From assembly GCF_016807185.1 (NCBI RefSeq), contig NZ_JAEVYN010000002.1:1684427-1697112 (forward strand): 12,686 nucleotides of DNA, given 5' to 3'. The position numbers and the translations under genes were made by a program. Shown here piece after piece: positions 11,514-12,686 of the stretch. The notes under the pieces are model-generated. The model saw nothing but the letters and a program-made list of their open reading frames with translations. It was not told where the DNA came from and did not search any database. How positions within the stretch are numbered: position 1 is the first letter of the stretch; each line of letters starts with the position of its first letter. The DNA is from Leptolyngbya sp. Cla-17 (lineage in GTDB: Bacteria; Cyanobacteriota; Cyanobacteriia; Leptolyngbyales; Leptolyngbyaceae).

Positions 11514-11539
11514 CCTTGATAGCAGAGTATCAAGGTTTT
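11514..11539 (+). terminator. Terminator-like hairpin between rpsG and fusA
   Basis: CCTTGATA and TATCAAGG form a perfect 8-bp stem around a 6-base loop, followed by TTTT. It starts 13 bases after the rpsG stop. The T-run is short and the stem is only moderately GC-rich, so partial termination, mRNA processing or 3'-end protection of the rpsL-rpsG message is more likely than a full stop. Confidence 0.55.
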
Positions 11540-11544
11540 ATAAG

Positions 11545-11566
11545 GCAATAGTGCTGACACTGTTGC
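11545..11566 (+). promoter_or_regulatory. Second hairpin in front of the fusA ribosome binding site
   Basis: GCAATAGTG and CACTGTTGC pair over 9 bases (one G-U) around a CTGA loop. It ends 10 bases before AAGGAGG of fusA and begins 5 bases after the T-run of the previous hairpin. It could shape access to the fusA start or mark a processing site; nothing in the sequence decides which. Confidence 0.45.
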
Positions 11567-11576
11567 TACAGAGACC

Positions 11577-11583
11577 AAGGAGG
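11577..11583 (+). promoter_or_regulatory. Strong ribosome binding site of fusA
   Basis: AAGGAGG, a near-perfect anti-16S match, stands 5 bases before the GTG at 11589 and decides that start. It is much stronger than the sites of rpsL and rpsG. Confidence 0.85.
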
Positions 11584-11588
11584 TAGCT

Positions 11589-12686
11589 GTGCCCCGTACT
11601 GTCCCGCTAGAACAAGTTAGAAACATTGGTATTGCTGCGCATATTGATGCGGGCAAAACAACAACGACAGAGCGGATTTTGTTCTACTCTGGTGTGGTTC
11701 ACAAAATGGGTGAAGTTCATGAGGGGACTGCTGTAACCGATTGGATGGATCAGGAGAGAGAGCGTGGTATTACAATCACTGCTGCTGCAATCACTTCTGC
11801 TTGGACTCGGCGCGATCCCCGACATCCTACTCAGCCAATGCTGGGTGAACCTGAGTATAAGATAAATATTATTGATACCCCAGGGCACGTAGATTTCACG
11901 ATAGAAGTTGAGCGCTCTATGCGTGTTCTCGATGGAGTTATTACAGTACTTTGCTCTGTGGGAGGAGTCCAACCTCAAACTGAGACTGTGTGGCGGCAAG
12001 CAGACCGCTATAACGTACCTCGGATTATTTTCATCAACAAGATGGATCGAACCGGAGCAAACTTTTTCAAGGTTCATCAGCAGGTCTGCGATCGCTTACG
12101 CGCTAATGCTGTCCCGGTTCAAATCCCGATTGGTAATGAAGATCATCTTAGGGGAATTGTTGATTTGGTGCGGATGAGGGCTTATCTCTTTAACAACGAC
12201 TTAGGCACTGATATTGAAGAGGCTGATATTCCATTAGATGTTGCTGAAATCGCCGAAGAGTATCGTCTTAAGTTAATCGAATCTGTTGCTGAAACAAATG
12301 ACACACTAACTGAAAAGTATCTAGACGGTCAAGAGCTAACTCAGGAAGAGATTAAATTAGCTCTTCGAAAAAGCACTCTCAGTGGTGCAATTGTACCCGT
12401 AGTGTGTGGTTCCGCCTTCAAGAATAAAGGTATTCAGCTCTTGCTGGATGCGGTCATAGATTATTTGCCCGCTCCTGTCGATGTCCCCCCCGTTCAAGGT
12501 CTTACTTTGACGGGTGAAACGGTTACACGTACTGCGGATGATGACCAGCCCTTGGCGGCATTGGCATTCAAAATCATGGCAGATCCTTACGGTCGTCTGA
12601 CCTTTGTTCGTGTTTATTCAGGTGTTTTGCAGAAAGGTAGTTATGTACTAAATGCAGCCAAGGATAAAAAAGAAAGAATTTCTCGC
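11589..12686 (+). CDS. fusA: Translation elongation factor G, N-terminal part (3' end outside window)
   Basis: EF-G is the GTPase that moves tRNA and mRNA through the ribosome. The window holds the first 366 codons of an expected ~700 and ends on a whole codon. The GTG start follows AAGGAGG and gives MPRTVPLEQVRNIGIAAHID. GTP-binding motifs: P-loop AHIDAGKT at 17-24, switch I ERGITIT at 58-64 with the conserved Thr62, DTPGH at 96-100, NKMD at 150-153, and G5 as GSAFKNKG. Domain II begins near PVQGL and reaches DPYGRLTFVRVYSG. These match cyanobacterial EF-G closely (VDFTIEVERSMRVLDGVI, GGVQPQTETVWRQADRY). Odd: 19 residues (73-91, TRRDPRHPTQPMLGEPEYK) lie between W72 and INIIDTPGH, where I remember about four in Synechocystis and Thermus. 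It is the third gene of the str operon. Confidence 0.97.
   Translation, partial: MPRTVPLEQVRNIGIAAHIDAGKTTTTERILFYSGVVHKMGEVHEGTAVTDWMDQERERGITITAAAITSAWTRRDPRHPTQPMLGEPEYKINIIDTPGHVDFTIEVERSMRVLDGVITVLCSVGGVQPQTETVWRQADRYNVPRIIFINKMDRTGANFFKVHQQVCDRLRANAVPVQIPIGNEDHLRGIVDLVRMRAYLFNNDLGTDIEEADIPLDVAEIAEEYRLKLIESVAETNDTLTEKYLDGQELTQEEIKLALRKSTLSGAIVPVVCGSAFKNKGIQLLLDAVIDYLPAPVDVPPVQGLTLTGETVTRTADDDQPLAALAFKIMADPYGRLTFVRVYSGVLQKGSYVLNAAKDKKERISR

Noticed and set aside
11607..12077. 156-aa minus-strand frame
   Set aside because: It is antisense to the conserved GTPase domain of fusA.

Overview
The window looks like a chromosomal stretch from a cyanobacterium. The HIP1 octamer GCGATCGC occurs at least 15 times in 12.7 kb. 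The glutamate synthase carries the ferredoxin-loop insertion of the plant/cyanobacterial type. The first gene has a C-terminal layout known from cyanobacterial pentapeptide-repeat proteins. No tRNA, rRNA, CRISPR array, insertion sequence or phage gene was seen. The genus cannot be fixed from the sequence alone.

Layout from left to right: (1) The C-terminal part of a pentapeptide-repeat protein (1-866, +) runs in from the left edge and ends at a strong intrinsic terminator (935-960). (2) An AT-rich orphan gene (1036-2145, -) encodes a protein with a HEPN-like R-x4-H motif. (3) glsF (2270-6949, -), ferredoxin-dependent glutamate synthase, has its own terminator at 2202-2231, so the orphan gene behind it is probably a separate transcription unit. 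(4) A 518-bp divergent spacer (6950-7467) holds the control regions of glsF and of the next gene. (5) An exported phosphodiester glycosidase (NAGPA/DUF2233) family protein lies at 7468-9252 (+). (6) A stand-alone type II phosphomannose-isomerase cupin (9452-9871, +) follows. (7) A small A-type Fe-S carrier protein (IscA/SufA/HesB family, 9938-10273, +) comes next; its real start lies inside a longer open frame. (8) The start of the str operon follows: rpsL (10476-10856), rpsG (11031-11501) and the first 366 codons of fusA (11589 to the right edge).

The genes do not form one pathway. glsF is central nitrogen assimilation (GS-GOGAT, electrons from photosynthetic ferredoxin). The cupin supplies mannose phosphates for glycan precursors. 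The glycosidase acts outside the cytoplasmic membrane. The IscA-like protein serves Fe-S assembly; GlsF is an Fe-S enzyme, but no operon link is visible. rpsL-rpsG-fusA is translation machinery.

I found no convincing new multi-gene system. The points most worth a second look are the orphan HEPN-like gene inserted between housekeeping genes, paired and competing hairpins in the rpsL-rpsG and rpsG-fusA spacers, a length insertion next to switch I of EF-G, and a perfect 16-bp palindrome in front of the IscA-like gene.
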